Assembly: GCA_964385045.1 (NCBI GenBank)
Contig: CAYLNM010000037.1
Location: forward strand, 1 to 28,906
Direction: 5' to 3'
DNA from: CAYLNM01 sp964385045
GTDB taxonomy: Bacteria > Planctomycetota > Phycisphaerae > Phycisphaerales > SM1A02
Length of the DNA stretch: 28,906 nucleotides
Part shown: positions 15,721 to 25,543 of the stretch, in pieces
How positions within the stretch are numbered: the first letter of the stretch is position 1
Layout of the letters: each line of letters opens with the position of its first letter
Notes under the pieces: model-generated
The model's database searches: none
Told to the model about the DNA's origin: nothing
What the model saw: the letters and a program-made list of their open reading frames with translations, nothing else
Position numbers and translations under genes: made by a program

Positions 15721-16011
15721 TCAGCCCTCGATCACGCCCAGGAGCTCGGACTCCCGGACGATGAGGTGCGTCGCGTTCTTGATCTCGATCTCGGTGCCGG
15801 CGTACTTGCCGTAGACGACGACGTCGCCCTTCTTGACCCCGGGCTTCACGCGCTCGCCGTTGTCGAGCATCTTGCCCGGCCCGACGGCGACCACCTTGCC
15901 CTGCATCGGCTTCTCCTTCGCCGTCTCCGGCAGGTAGATGCCCGACTCGGTCTTGCTCTCCTTCTCCACCGGCTTGATCAGCACCCGGTCCTCGAGCGGC
16001 TTCACGGCCAT
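15721..16011 (-). CDS. groES: GroES co-chaperonin
   Basis: The 96-residue lid subunit of the chaperonin. It starts MAVKPLEDRVLIKPVE, has the mobile loop around residues 16-32 with the hydrophobic tripeptide Ile-Tyr-Leu (25-27; E. coli has Ile-Val-Leu), the roof loop region GPGKMLDNGERVKPGVKKGD, and ends in a beta strand with LLGVIEG. A good AAGGAG lies 10 bases before the ATG. It is placed between the two groEL genes, so a single GroES probably serves both rings. No CIRCE repeat is present upstream. Confidence 0.96.
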   Translation of the reverse strand: MAVKPLEDRVLIKPVEKESKTESGIYLPETAKEKPMQGKVVAVGPGKMLDNGERVKPGVKKGDVVVYGKYAGTEIEIKNATHLIVRESELLGVIEG

Positions 16012-16139
16012 GACTGTCTTGCTCCTTCGGGCGCCGCCTTCGGGACGACGCCGTCGCGTTCCTCGTGTGGTTCGGTGCGGACCCCGAAGCGGGGACCCGC
16101 GATGCGTTCACTGACTCGGCGGCCCGGCGGCCGGGGGGC

Positions 16140-17807
<1,668 letters not shown>

Positions 17808-18214
17808 CGGGGGGTTCTCTCCGTCGTCGGGGACCGGACGGCGGGCCGCCTCGTGGCGGGGCCCGGACCGGCGGGTCCGTCCAGGGTGAGCTCGAATCGC
17901 GTCCGGCGGGCGGGAGCCCACGCGGACCGTGACGCCGGCGCCCGTCGGGCGTCGGGAGCGGGGGAGGATCAATCGGCGTGCCAGTCCGCGCGGAGTTCGC
18001 GGAGCAGCGGGAGCCGCCGCGGCGGCGGGCTCGGTCGCGGGTCGCGGCCCGCCGCGGGCGGTGCGGCGCGGGTGCCGGGGACGCGCGGGACCGCCCGCCG
18101 ACCGCCGTCCCCTGACAGTCGCCCGGGACGGCCGCGGCCACGGCTGCCATCGTGGCAGACGCCGAGCGCGCCGGGACGGCGGCTACGCTGCCGGTCCTCG
18201 CGGGAGTTGCCCCA
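17808..18214. other. 407-base divergent spacer without TA steps
   Basis: Lies between groEL2 (-) and the 938-residue secreted protein (+). I see no gene. From 17808 to 18183 the dinucleotide TA does not occur, so neither strand has a TANNNT -10 box there. There is no CIRCE repeat (TTAGCACTC-N9-GAGTGCTAA). ATTGATC on the minus strand near 17968-17974 is the most AT-rich spot and could be part of a non-standard promoter. A small palindrome, CTGCCA-TCG-TGGCAG, lies at 18144-18158. Confidence 0.6.
18184..18189 (+). promoter_or_regulatory. Probable -10 box TACGCT
   Basis: The first TA step after 376 bases without one. TACGCT ends 25 bases before the GTG at 18215 and is followed by GGGAG (18202-18206) as ribosome binding site. 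This supports the GTG at 18215 rather than the in-frame GTG at 18152, which lies upstream of the box. Confidence 0.45.
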
Positions 18215-21031
18215 GTGACCATCGTTCGTCGAGCTCGTTGCCGGTGCGCCGTCGCGGTGGCGGCGGTCGCCACGACCGCCGTGGCGGCGGCCGCGCCGGT
18301 GACCGTGGGCACGGTCGGCGCCGCCCCCGGACGCGCGGCGTCGGCCGGGCTGCCCGCCGCCCCCCCGGCCGCGGGGGCCACCGTGCCGGCACCCGATCCG
18401 CGCTTCCTCCGGCTCGATCGCACGCCGCCCGCGGGCGCCCCGCACCGGCTCCGCGTCCGGACCGACCTGGAGCTGCGGGTCCGGCTGGAACCCCCGGGCG
18501 GCAGTCCGGCGGAGGAGATCGTCCTCGAGGGGGGACGACGGCTCGACGCCGAGCTCACGGTCCTGCCGGCGCCGTCCCCGACCCCGGCCCCGACCCCGGC
18601 CGCGGCCGACGCGGGCGAGCTCCGGCTGCGACTTCGGATCATCGACGGCGAGCACCGTCCGCCGGGCGGCGGGGTGCGGAGGCTGCCGGTCGGCCGCACG
18701 CTCCTCGTCGGGGCGGCGCCGGGGGCGCCCGCGGACGCGGCCCGCATCGAGGCGGACGACGACGCCGGCCCGATCGAGGCCGGCACGCGGGAGGCGGTGC
18801 GGGCGATGCTCGCGGGCGCCGGCCTCGTCGGTCCTGGGGCCGGCGGGCCAGGGGGGTCCGGGGGAGCACGCGGCGAGGCGGCGGCCCTCGGCCTCGATCA
18901 GCCCCGGGCGATCGGCGGCCGCTGGCGTCCCGACGGCCCGGCCGTCGCCCGGCTGGCCGACGTGACGATCGACGGCGGCCCGCCGCCCGCGTCCGCGGTG
19001 ACCGCGGTCGCCGAGCGAGGACGACCGATCGCCCGCGGCGGACGGGTCCTCGACGTGGTCGAGGTCGAGCTCGAGGTCGGGGCGACGGCGGACCTCGCGA
19101 CGGGACTGCTGCGCGAGCTCGGCGGCCGGGGCCCCGTGGGCGACGGGGCGGCCACCCTCCGCACCACGCTGCTCCTGCCTCGCGCCGCCGGGGCCGCGGT
19201 GGCCGAGGACCGGACGCGGCTCTCGCTCACGGCGCGCTCGGCGGGGCTGGACGACGTCCCCCCCGCCCGCCTGCTCATGACGGCGGCGACCCGCGTCCGC
19301 CTCGAGCCGGTCGAGTCGCGCACCATCGACGCGGCCATCGCCCGCGCCCGGGCCCGGACCGCAGCGGACCCCGAGCTGACGGCGCGGGTCGAGGCCGGGG
19401 CCGCCGCGCGGGGCCTCTCGATCGCGGGGTGGCGGGGCGATCCGGCGTGGACCCTCCGCGATCCCGACGATCCCACGGCGGTCCTCGAGGCGGTGCGGGA
19501 GGACGGCGTGGTCGCCCGCGTCCTGCGCCCGGACGTCGTCGGTCGCCACGGCTTCTCGGTGGACGGCCTGGACCGCGCGACCGCGGCGGTCGTCGCCGCG
19601 CGACCCGGCCACCGGCTCGGCGAGCCCTTCGAGCTCGCGGTCGCTCCCCGGCCGCTGCGGGCCCGCTTCGGCCGGCGGCCGGGCGGCGAGCAGTGGACGG
19701 TCGCCGGCTTCGTGGCGGCGCGGCCGGTGGCGCTCGTGATCGACGTGCCCGAGGGCGGCCCGCTGCTGGACCGCACCGAGCTCCGAGCGCTGCACGCCCG
19801 GGTGACGGCGCTCGGCGAAGGGGCCCGGGCCGAGGCCCGGGACGGAGCCGCCGCGGGCCCACGGCCCCGCGGCCGTCCCGCCCTCGCCGAGGCGGCCCGG
19901 GCCTCCGGCGCCGCCGGCCGCGCGGTCCCGGGCGTCCTCCGGCTCGGCGGCCCCGGCGGCCACGTCCTGCCGCCCGCCTGGCTCGGCCTGCCGGGAGCCG
20001 ATCTGACCGCCGCGGGCGAGGGCTGGCGACTCGCCGCGTGGACCGTGCCCCACGCGCTGCCACCGGAGACGCTGCTCCTGATGCTGGACGCGGCCGCGGG
20101 CGAGACCGGCTTCGAGCGGCGGCCGGACGCGAGCGGCCTCGTCGTCGAGCCCGTGCGCCGGCTCGGACGGACCGGGCGGGCCGCCGTCACCCCCACCGCC
20201 CGCCTCGAGGTGCTCGCGGGCGAGGACGACCTCGTCGTGCTGATGGCCGCCGCCGACGGCCTCGCGGACGTGCCCGCCCTGCGCGGCGCGCTCGACCGGC
20301 TCGTCCTCACCGGGCCGATCACCACTCCGCCGCGCGATCGTCCCGCGGGCCCGGCCGCCGGCGCCCGCTCGCTCGCCGCCGCCGCCGCCGACGACGCCCG
20401 GCTCCGCCGCGCGGCCGAGCTCGTCAACGCCTACGCCACTCGGCTGATGCGGATCGACGAGCCGGCGGCCGCCGCCGAGGCGTTCGCCGCCGCCGCCCGG
20501 CTCGACCCCCGCGCCCCGCTCATCCGGCTCAACCGCGCCCTCGCGCTGGCCGAGGCCGAGCGGCTGATGGCCGCGGCGGCCGTGATCGACGGCGACCCGG
20601 CCCTCGGCGCGCTGCCGGCCGCCCGCCGGCTGCGGGCCCGCATCAGCCTCGACGCCGGCGACGCGGCCGGCGCCGTTCGCCGATACGAGGCCCTGCTCGC
20701 CGACGTCCCCGACCCGCAGGCGGCGGCGAACCTCGTCTTCGCGGTGCGCGAGGTCGACGGTCCGGCCGCCGCCCTCGCCCGGGGCCGGGCGTGGATGGAC
20801 GCCCACGGGGAGCACCCGATGGTCCTGCTGTCGTCGTCGATCGTCGCCGCCGACGCGGGCGACCCCGCCGCCGCGCTGGCGATGGTGGACCGGGCGATCG
20901 AGCTCGCCCCGGGCGACGCCTCGCTCCGCCCCTTCCGCGATCGCTACCGCTCGCTCGTGGCGGCCGGGGGCGGCACCCCCCCGGGGTCCCCGCCGGCGTC
21001 GGCCGGGTCGCCCGAGCCGCCGGGCGGCTGA
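18215..21031 (+). CDS. Large secreted TPR protein, unknown function
   Basis: I do not recognise a family. The 938-residue product starts MTIVRRARCRCAVAVAAVATTAVAAAAP, a clear signal peptide, then has Pro/Ala-rich stretches (including a PAPSPTPAPTPAAA linker near residue 120). The long middle part (about 150-720) is alpha/beta with many Arg, Gly and Ala and no motif I can name. Residues about 728-925 form about five TPR-like helix pairs (AAEAFAAAARLDPRAPLIRLNRALAL; AAALAMVDRAIELAPGDASLRPF). The end is Gly/Pro-rich. It should act outside the cytoplasm as a scaffold or binding protein. The GTG at 18215 is chosen from the signal peptide, a GGGAG and the upstream box. Its last 88 bases overlap the convergent zinc-ribbon gene. 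Confidence 0.75.
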   Translation: MTIVRRARCRCAVAVAAVATTAVAAAAPVTVGTVGAAPGRAASAGLPAAPPAAGATVPAPDPRFLRLDRTPPAGAPHRLRVRTDLELRVRLEPPGGSPAEEIVLEGGRRLDAELTVLPAPSPTPAPTPAAADAGELRLRLRIIDGEHRPPGGGVRRLPVGRTLLVGAAPGAPADAARIEADDDAGPIEAGTREAVRAMLAGAGLVGPGAGGPGGSGGARGEAAALGLDQPRAIGGRWRPDGPAVARLADVTIDGGPPPASAVTAVAERGRPIARGGRVLDVVEVELEVGATADLATGLLRELGGRGPVGDGAATLRTTLLLPRAAGAAVAEDRTRLSLTARSAGLDDVPPARLLMTAATRVRLEPVESRTIDAAIARARARTAADPELTARVEAGAAARGLSIAGWRGDPAWTLRDPDDPTAVLEAVREDGVVARVLRPDVVGRHGFSVDGLDRATAAVVAARPGHRLGEPFELAVAPRPLRARFGRRPGGEQWTVAGFVAARPVALVIDVPEGGPLLDRTELRALHARVTALGEGARAEARDGAAAGPRPRGRPALAEAARASGAAGRAVPGVLRLGGPGGHVLPPAWLGLPGADLTAAGEGWRLAAWTVPHALPPETLLLMLDAAAGETGFERRPDASGLVVEPVRRLGRTGRAAVTPTARLEVLAGEDDLVVLMAAADGLADVPALRGALDRLVLTGPITTPPRDRPAGPAAGARSLAAAAADDARLRRAAELVNAYATRLMRIDEPAAAAEAFAAAARLDPRAPLIRLNRALALAEAERLMAAAAVIDGDPALGALPAARRLRARISLDAGDAAGAVRRYEALLADVPDPQAAANLVFAVREVDGPAAALARGRAWMDAHGEHPMVLLSSSIVAADAGDPAAALAMVDRAIELAPGDASLRPFRDRYRSLVAAGGGTPPGSPPASAGSPEPPGG

Positions 21032-21927
21032 CCCGGCGTCCCCAGCAGCTCCGCCATGGTGGGCGGCGGGCTCACCAGCGCGTGCCGGATCCACGCCGCG
21101 TTCACGACCATGTAGACGAGCCCCACGAGCAGCATCCCCGCGCTCACCCACGCCAGGAGCAGGCCCACGAAGCCGAGCAGCTGGACGCCCGCGGCACTGC
21201 CGAGGGCGTGGACCACCTGTCCGATCGCGACGCCGCCCACCGCCGCCGCCATCTCCCGGAAGCCCTGCCGGGCTCCGCGGCCGGTGCGGTACTGCCGGCT
21301 CCGCTCTCCGATCACCCGCACCGTGGCCCGCAGGGCGAGGAACGTCACGATCGCGGCCCCGGCCATGAGCAGGAAGAGCGCCTGGCCCGTGGCATCGAAG
21401 GGCGGACGCACGTCGAGGATCGCGAAGCCGACCGTCGCCGCGATCCAGCCGACGAGTCCCAGCCGCAGGCGGCGGATGCCCCGCGTGACGCGGGCCGCGT
21501 CCGGCTCCTCGCCCGGCGGCGGAGCGAGCAGCGCCACGAACGCCAGGGCGAGGGCGAGGAGTCCCGCCGCGACCCACGGCAGCCAGGGCGGCGCGAGGCC
21601 GAGCCAGGTGCCGGGGGGGCCGCCGAAGGACAGCTCCAGCCGGGCCGCGAGCGGGCGGGGCGCGAGCAGGAGGCAGCCCCCGGCGATGCAGGCCACGAGG
21701 CCGAACAGCGCGTCGGCCACGAGACGGGGGCGGCGCAGGGTCGGAAGGCCGCTCGCCAGTGGATCGACCACCGCCATGATGGTGCGCACCACGGGCGTCC
21801 CGCACTCGGGGCACGCCCGCCCCACCCGCATCCCGCGCAGCTGGTAGCCGCAGCCGATGCACGGCAGCGAGCGGCGAACCGTCGCCGACTCGATCCCGGC
21901 TCCGTCGATGGAGGAGCTCGGCTCCAC
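20944..21927 (-). CDS. Planctomycete-type zinc-ribbon membrane protein
   Basis: A 327-residue protein with an N-terminal zinc ribbon: Cys23 and Cys26 in CIGCGYQLRG, and Cys39 and Cys42 in CPECG. The C-x2-C-G-Y-x-L-R-G form is very common in planctomycete membrane proteins of unknown role. After it come about six hydrophobic helices (for example LVADALFGLVACIAGGCLLL, WVAAGLLALALAFVALL, FLLMAGAAIVTFLALR, LLGFVGLLLAWVSAGMLLVG). The C-terminus is Pro/Gly-rich. The GTG at 21927 has GAGGGAG upstream. It is divergent from moxR with 129 bases between them. The tail overlaps the end of the TPR gene by 88 bases on the opposite strand; if the low-complexity end is spurious, the true protein cannot be shorter without a new stop. 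Function is unknown. Confidence 0.75.
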   Translation of the reverse strand: MEPSSSIDGAGIESATVRRSLPCIGCGYQLRGMRVGRACPECGTPVVRTIMAVVDPLASGLPTLRRPRLVADALFGLVACIAGGCLLLAPRPLAARLELSFGGPPGTWLGLAPPWLPWVAAGLLALALAFVALLAPPPGEEPDAARVTRGIRRLRLGLVGWIAATVGFAILDVRPPFDATGQALFLLMAGAAIVTFLALRATVRVIGERSRQYRTGRGARQGFREMAAAVGGVAIGQVVHALGSAAGVQLLGFVGLLLAWVSAGMLLVGLVYMVVNAAWIRHALVSPPPTMAELLGTPGQPPGGSGDPADAGGDPGGVPPPAATSER

Positions 21928-21993
21928 GCTGACTCCCTCGTCGGCGGCGCGGGGGCGTGCCCCGCCGTCGCCGGATCGTCGCGACCCGCACCG

Positions 21994-21999
21994 TATACT
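21994..21999 (+). promoter_or_regulatory. -10 box TATACT for moxR
   Basis: TATACT, five of six matches to the sigma-70 consensus TATAAT, lies 57 bases before the moxR ATG. This gives a leader of about 50 bases. No -35 TTGACA-like box is seen 16-18 bases upstream. Confidence 0.6.
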
Positions 22000-22056
22000 C
22001 GCCGCACGCCCGCCCGCTGCAACCCGAGCCTCCACGCGAGGGGACGTCGCCGCCCC

Positions 22057-23001
22057 ATGGTCCAGTCGCAGGTCCAGCCGCAGATCGCCCGCCTCCGGGA
22101 CGCCATCACGAGCGTGTACATGGGCAACACGTCCGCGGTCGATCGCGTGATCGTGTGCCTGCTCGCCCGCGGTCACATCCTGATCGAGGACGTCCCCGGC
22201 GTCGGCAAGACGGTCCTCGCCTCCGCCCTCGCCCGGTCGATCGACTGCTCCTTCGCCCGGATCCAGTGCACGCCCGACCTGCTGCCGAGCGACATCATCG
22301 GCGTGTCCATCTTCGACCGGGAACGGGGCGAGTTCGAGTTCAAGAAGGGCCCGATCTTCAACCACGTGATCGTGGCCGACGAGGTCAACCGCACGCCGCC
22401 GCGGACGCAGGCCGCCCTGCTCGAGGCGATGGCCGAGGAGACGGTGTCGGTCGAGGGGACCACCTACCGGCTCCCCGAGCCGTTCGTGGTCGTGGCGACC
22501 CAGAACCCCTACGAGTTCGAGGGCACGTACTTCCTCCCCGAGAACCAGCTCGACCGGTTCCTGATGCGGATCACGCTGGGGTACCCGGCCCCCGACGACG
22601 AGGGAAGGATCATCGCCCAGCAGCCGGCCCGGACGACGCTGCAGGAGCTCGAGCCGGTGATGACCGCGGAGGAGATCCTGGCCCTGCAGGCCCGGGTCGA
22701 CGCGGTGCGGATGGACCGGGCCCTGGTCGACTACGTCATCGCGCTGGCCGGCGCGACCCGGGAGCACGACGACCTGCAGGTGGGGATCAGCCCCCGCGGC
22801 TCGCTCGCCCTCGCCCAGGCGGCCCGGGCCACCGCCGTGCTCGCCGGCCGCGACTACTGCGTCCCCGAGGACGTGGTGGCGAACGTCCTGCCGGTGTGCG
22901 CCCACCGCATCGTCAGCAAGACCTACCTCCACGCTGGCGACACCGCGTCGACCCGCCGAATCATGCAGCAGGTGCTCGAGACGGTCCGAAGTCCGGCCTG
23001 A
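22057..23001 (+). CDS. moxR: MoxR-family AAA+ ATPase
   Basis: A 314-residue cytoplasmic AAA+ ATPase of the MoxR group, which acts as a chaperone-like remodeller, often with von Willebrand A or DUF58 partners. Walker A is GVGKT (48-52) within EDVPGVGKT, Walker B is VIVADEVNR (Asp108, Glu109), followed by TQAALLEAM and the sensor region VVATQNPYEFEGTYFLPENQLDRFLMR. The C-terminal lid domain contains GISPRGSLALAQAARA. Length and motif order are typical. No DUF58, vWA or transglutaminase gene follows, which is unusual; the next gene is a membrane protein after 174 bases with a possible promoter of its own. The ATG at 22057 has only a distant GAGGGG. The frame continues upstream, but it is not coding there. 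Confidence 0.95.
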   Translation: MVQSQVQPQIARLRDAITSVYMGNTSAVDRVIVCLLARGHILIEDVPGVGKTVLASALARSIDCSFARIQCTPDLLPSDIIGVSIFDRERGEFEFKKGPIFNHVIVADEVNRTPPRTQAALLEAMAEETVSVEGTTYRLPEPFVVVATQNPYEFEGTYFLPENQLDRFLMRITLGYPAPDDEGRIIAQQPARTTLQELEPVMTAEEILALQARVDAVRMDRALVDYVIALAGATREHDDLQVGISPRGSLALAQAARATAVLAGRDYCVPEDVVANVLPVCAHRIVSKTYLHAGDTASTRRIMQQVLETVRSPA

Positions 23002-23100
23002 GCCGGGATGGGACCGCCGCCGCGCAGGGCGTGCGCGGCCCGCGGCGGCAGGGGCCGTGGCGGCAGGGCCCGCCGCGGCGGCGGCAGCCGTCCTTCGCCG

Positions 23101-23106
23101 TATGGT
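23101..23106 (+). promoter_or_regulatory. Possible -10 box TATGGT
   Basis: TATGGT in the spacer after moxR, about 70 bases before the GTG at 23176. It matches the TANNNT pattern in an otherwise TA-poor region. Support is weaker than for TAGACT/TATACT. Confidence 0.35.
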
Positions 23107-23175
23107 CCTCGGACCGTTCGCCGGGGCGGCGAGCGACGCGGCGGGACGATCGATCGAGCCCCACGGGAGCGACGC

Positions 23176-24195
23176 GTGAGCGAGCTGGCGAGGCGAACCC
23201 CGGGATCCGGACGCGGCCCGCGTGCCGCGGGCACCGGGGCTGCGGGCCGCGCGGGAGGCGGCGGCGGCAGCCCGCGCCGGCCGTCGCCCGGCGGCATGCC
23301 GGTGACGAGCAGCGCCACGCCGACCCGCACCCGCGTGGCCGAGCGGGCCGATCGCCTCCCGATCCGGCTGCTCATCGGGCTCGTCGTCGCGGTGGGCGTG
23401 ATCGGTCTCGCGTGGCTCATGGGCGCGGTCGGCCACCGGCTCGGCTTCGCGATGGCGATGCGGGTGCCGGAGCTCGACACCGGCGGCACGCGGGCGCTCG
23501 TCACCGGCGTGATGCTGCTCGTCGGCGTGCCGCAGGTGATCCTCGAGGCGGGCATCCGCCAGCCGCTGTGGCTCCTCGCGGGATTCCTGCTGCTGTCGAT
23601 CCCGGCCGCCGGCCTCGCGGCGGCCGAGCCCCACCGGCCCGGCGGCCCGCCCCCGAACCCCGTGTACGCGGCCGTCGCCAACCTCGCCGCGGTGACCGCG
23701 ATGCTCACCGGGGCGGGCCTGCTGTGGTGGACGAGCTCGCCGGTGCGGACCGCGCTCATGCGGCCGATGCCGACCGATCCCGCGGAGGCGGCGACCTGGC
23801 CGAGCGACCTGGCGACCGCGGCCGGGCTCGACGCGCTGGCGGTGATCGCCGCCGCCCTGTGGGTGGTGCTGGTCTTCCGCCTGCCGATCGCCGGCTGGCT
23901 ACGGGCCCTCTCGGCGAGCGTGGGCTGCTTCGCGCTGGTCGTCGTCACCGTCGCCCTGTCGATCAGCGGCGCGACCGCGTCGCAGGTGCAGGCCCAGCGC
24001 TCGGCCGTGCGTGACGCGGGCGCCGAGCCGGCCGGCCCGCCGTTGCTGCTCATCGGCCGCAGCGGCGACCGCGAGGCGGTGCTGGTGGCCCGACCCGGGC
24101 GCCTCGAGGTCGAGCTGCGCCGACCGCCGGCCGACCTGCGGGTCGTCGGGCGGGCATCGATCGCCGGCGTGGCGGCGGACGCGGCCGGGGACTGA
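23176..24195 (+). CDS. Six-helix membrane protein, unknown function
   Basis: I do not recognise a family. The 339-residue protein has a Gly/Arg/Pro-rich, probably cytoplasmic N-terminus (to about 60). Six hydrophobic helices follow: IRLLIGLVVAVGVIGLAWLM, LVTGVMLLVGVPQVIL, WLLAGFLLLSIPAAGLAA, VYAAVANLAAVTAMLTGAGLL, LDALAVIAAALWVVLVF and ALSASVGCFALVVVTVALSI. A soluble C-terminus of about 70 residues contains PLLLIGRSGDREAVLVARP. The GTG at 23176 has GGGAG upstream; the ATG at 23296 is an alternative that removes the low-complexity start. It lies 174 bases after moxR on the same strand, so a link with MoxR is possible but unproven. Confidence 0.65.
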   Translation: MSELARRTPGSGRGPRAAGTGAAGRAGGGGGSPRRPSPGGMPVTSSATPTRTRVAERADRLPIRLLIGLVVAVGVIGLAWLMGAVGHRLGFAMAMRVPELDTGGTRALVTGVMLLVGVPQVILEAGIRQPLWLLAGFLLLSIPAAGLAAAEPHRPGGPPPNPVYAAVANLAAVTAMLTGAGLLWWTSSPVRTALMRPMPTDPAEAATWPSDLATAAGLDALAVIAAALWVVLVFRLPIAGWLRALSASVGCFALVVVTVALSISGATASQVQAQRSAVRDAGAEPAGPPLLLIGRSGDREAVLVARPGRLEVELRRPPADLRVVGRASIAGVAADAAGD

Positions 24196-24264
24196 CGCCG
24201 GTGCGGCCGGCCGCGCAGTGCCTGCGGCCCGCGGCGGCCCGCGGCATCGAGCCCGCCTTCGCCT

Positions 24265-24283
24265 GCGCCGTCGACCACGGCGC
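24265..24283. terminator. Hairpin in a convergent spacer
   Basis: Arms GCGCCGT (24265-24271) and ACGGCGC (24277-24283) around a CGACC loop, in the 122-base spacer between two convergent genes. A candidate bidirectional terminator without a T run. Confidence 0.4.
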
Positions 24284-24317
24284 GGCGGATCCCCGGGCCC
24301 CGGCCGCCTGCGTTCGC

Positions 24318-24992
24318 TCAGTCGCCCGACCAGCCCACGGCCCGGGCCGCCGCCGCCGCGGACTCGATGCGGGCGAGGACCGCCTCGGGGTCGCGGACGC
24401 CGACCCACGCGAGGTCGAACCCCCCGGTGCCGGCGGTGGCCACGCCGACGCTGCCGATCCCGGCCAGCCGGTCGCGGAGCCGGCGGGTCATCGCGACGTG
24501 CTGCACGCGGCGGAGCGAGACCGCCACGAGGTGGCGACGCAGCACGCCGAACCGCACCAGCACCCGCCGGTCCGTGAGCACGAACCGCCGGCACCGCCGC
24601 TCCAGCTCGCCCCACGCCAGGCGACCTGCCAGTGCGGCGAGCAGGACGCCGCCGAGAACGCCGGGGCCGATCGCCACCCCGGGCGTCAGGGCCAGACCCC
24701 ACATCGACGCCGCGACCACGAGGGCGATCACGGTGAAGCCCAGGGCCGAGAGCGGCACGTCCGCCGGATGGGGGCGTCGCTCGAGCAGCACGCGCTCGCC
24801 GGGCTCGAGCGGCCAGCGACCGGGCGACGCGCCGCGATCCGCGCCGGCCGCCGCGGCGCCGGCGGTGCCGCGCGCGGCGACGGGCGCGGCGGGCGGCCCG
24901 GACGCGGGCGACGACGGGGACGCGGCCCCGGCCGAGGACGCCGCGCCTCGCTCGTCCGCCGCCCCGGCGGGCCCCGCCGCGTCCCCGCTCAC
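24318..24992 (-). CDS. Bacterial PH-domain (YdbS/DUF304-like) membrane protein
   Basis: A 224-residue protein. The first 58 or so residues are Ala/Gly/Ser/Pro-rich and look disordered. Then come GERVLLERRPHPADVPLSALGF, two closely spaced membrane helices (VIALVVAASMWGLAL; VLGGVLLAALAGRLAW), and a bacterial pleckstrin-homology type 2 domain with FVLTDRRVLVRFGVLRRHLVAVSL, RLRDRLAGIGSVGVATAG and FDLAWVGVRDPEAV, matching the family pattern. These proteins sit in the cytoplasmic membrane; their role is not clear. The GTG at 24992 overlaps the hpt stop (GTGA, 4 bp), so its translation is probably coupled to hpt. Confidence 0.8.
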   Translation of the reverse strand: MSGDAAGPAGAADERGAASSAGAASPSSPASGPPAAPVAARGTAGAAAAGADRGASPGRWPLEPGERVLLERRPHPADVPLSALGFTVIALVVAASMWGLALTPGVAIGPGVLGGVLLAALAGRLAWGELERRCRRFVLTDRRVLVRFGVLRRHLVAVSLRRVQHVAMTRRLRDRLAGIGSVGVATAGTGGFDLAWVGVRDPEAVLARIESAAAAARAVGWSGD

Positions 24993-25543
24993 CGTCCGTC
25001 CGCCCCGAGGACGCCGATGTCCGGCAGGTTGCGATGGAGCCCGTCGTGGTCGAGCCCGTAGCCGACGACGAAGGCGTCCGGGATCTCGAAGCCGACGAAG
25101 TCGCAGTCGGCCTCGGCCGCCCGCGACACGTCCTTGCGCAGCAGCACGCACGTCCGCAGCGTACGCGGGGCCTGGGCCCGGATCGCCGCCTGCAGCACCG
25201 AGAGCGTCCGGCCGCTGTCGAGGATGTCGTCGACCAGCAGCACGTCCCGGCCCGCGAGGTCGCCCGGCACGCCGCTCACCGTCACCTCGCCCACGCTGCG
25301 GGTGGCCTTGCCCGGGTAGCTGCTCGCGGTGATCGGGTGGATCCGCATCCGCCGCGGCAGGCAGCGGATGAGGTCGGCGACGAAGATCATCGCCCCCGTC
25401 ATCACCGGCAGGAAGACGAGCTCCAGCGGCTCGCCGCGCCGCGACTCGATCGCGGCGAGCTCCCGCTCGACCTCGGTGGCCAGCTCCGCCACCCGCCCCG
25501 CGATGCGGTCGCGGTCCACCAGCACGCGTTCCAGCTCAGCCAC
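24989..25543 (-). CDS. hpt: Hypoxanthine phosphoribosyltransferase
   Basis: Salvages hypoxanthine or guanine to IMP/GMP using PRPP, in the cytoplasm. The 184-residue product has the PRPP-binding loop VLLVDDILDSGRT (101-113) with the paired Asp residues, and the purine-binding end VGYGLDHDGLHRNLPDIGVL (160-179). Near residue 48 it has VMTGAMIF where many relatives have a Leu-Lys-Gly motif; the flexible-loop area SSYPGKATRS follows. Length is normal. The GTG start at 25543 overlaps the end of mgtE by 8 bp, and its stop overlaps the PH-domain gene by 4 bp, so it lies in the middle of a three-gene operon. There is no functional tie to magnesium beyond Mg-PRPP being its substrate. Confidence 0.95.
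   Translation of the reverse strand: MAELERVLVDRDRIAGRVAELATEVERELAAIESRRGEPLELVFLPVMTGAMIFVADLIRCLPRRMRIHPITASSYPGKATRSVGEVTVSGVPGDLAGRDVLLVDDILDSGRTLSVLQAAIRAQAPRTLRTCVLLRKDVSRAAEADCDFVGFEIPDAFVVGYGLDHDGLHRNLPDIGVLGADGR

Noticed and set aside
18152..18154. GTG at 18152 as start of the large TPR protein
   Set aside because: It lies before the TACGCT box and adds residues before the signal peptide. The GTG at 18215 has a ribosome binding site and puts the signal peptide first.
18144..18158. CTGCCA-TCG-TGGCAG palindrome as an operator for the groEL or TPR gene
   Set aside because: A single 6-bp-arm palindrome in GC-rich DNA is expected by chance, and I see no second copy in the window.
17929..22056. 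Upstream extension of the moxR frame over 4 kb
   Set aside because: It overlaps the 938-residue gene in another frame and is Arg/Pro/Gly-rich. MoxR homology starts at 22057 after a promoter-like TATACT.
21928..23634. Upstream extension of the zinc-ribbon protein frame on the minus strand
   Set aside because: It runs antisense through moxR and is low in complexity. The GTG at 21927 with GAGGGAG just before the zinc ribbon is a better start.
24222..24246. Short tandem GCGGCCCGCG repeat in a convergent spacer as a meaningful element
   Set aside because: Two copies of a GC-only decamer are not remarkable at this base composition.
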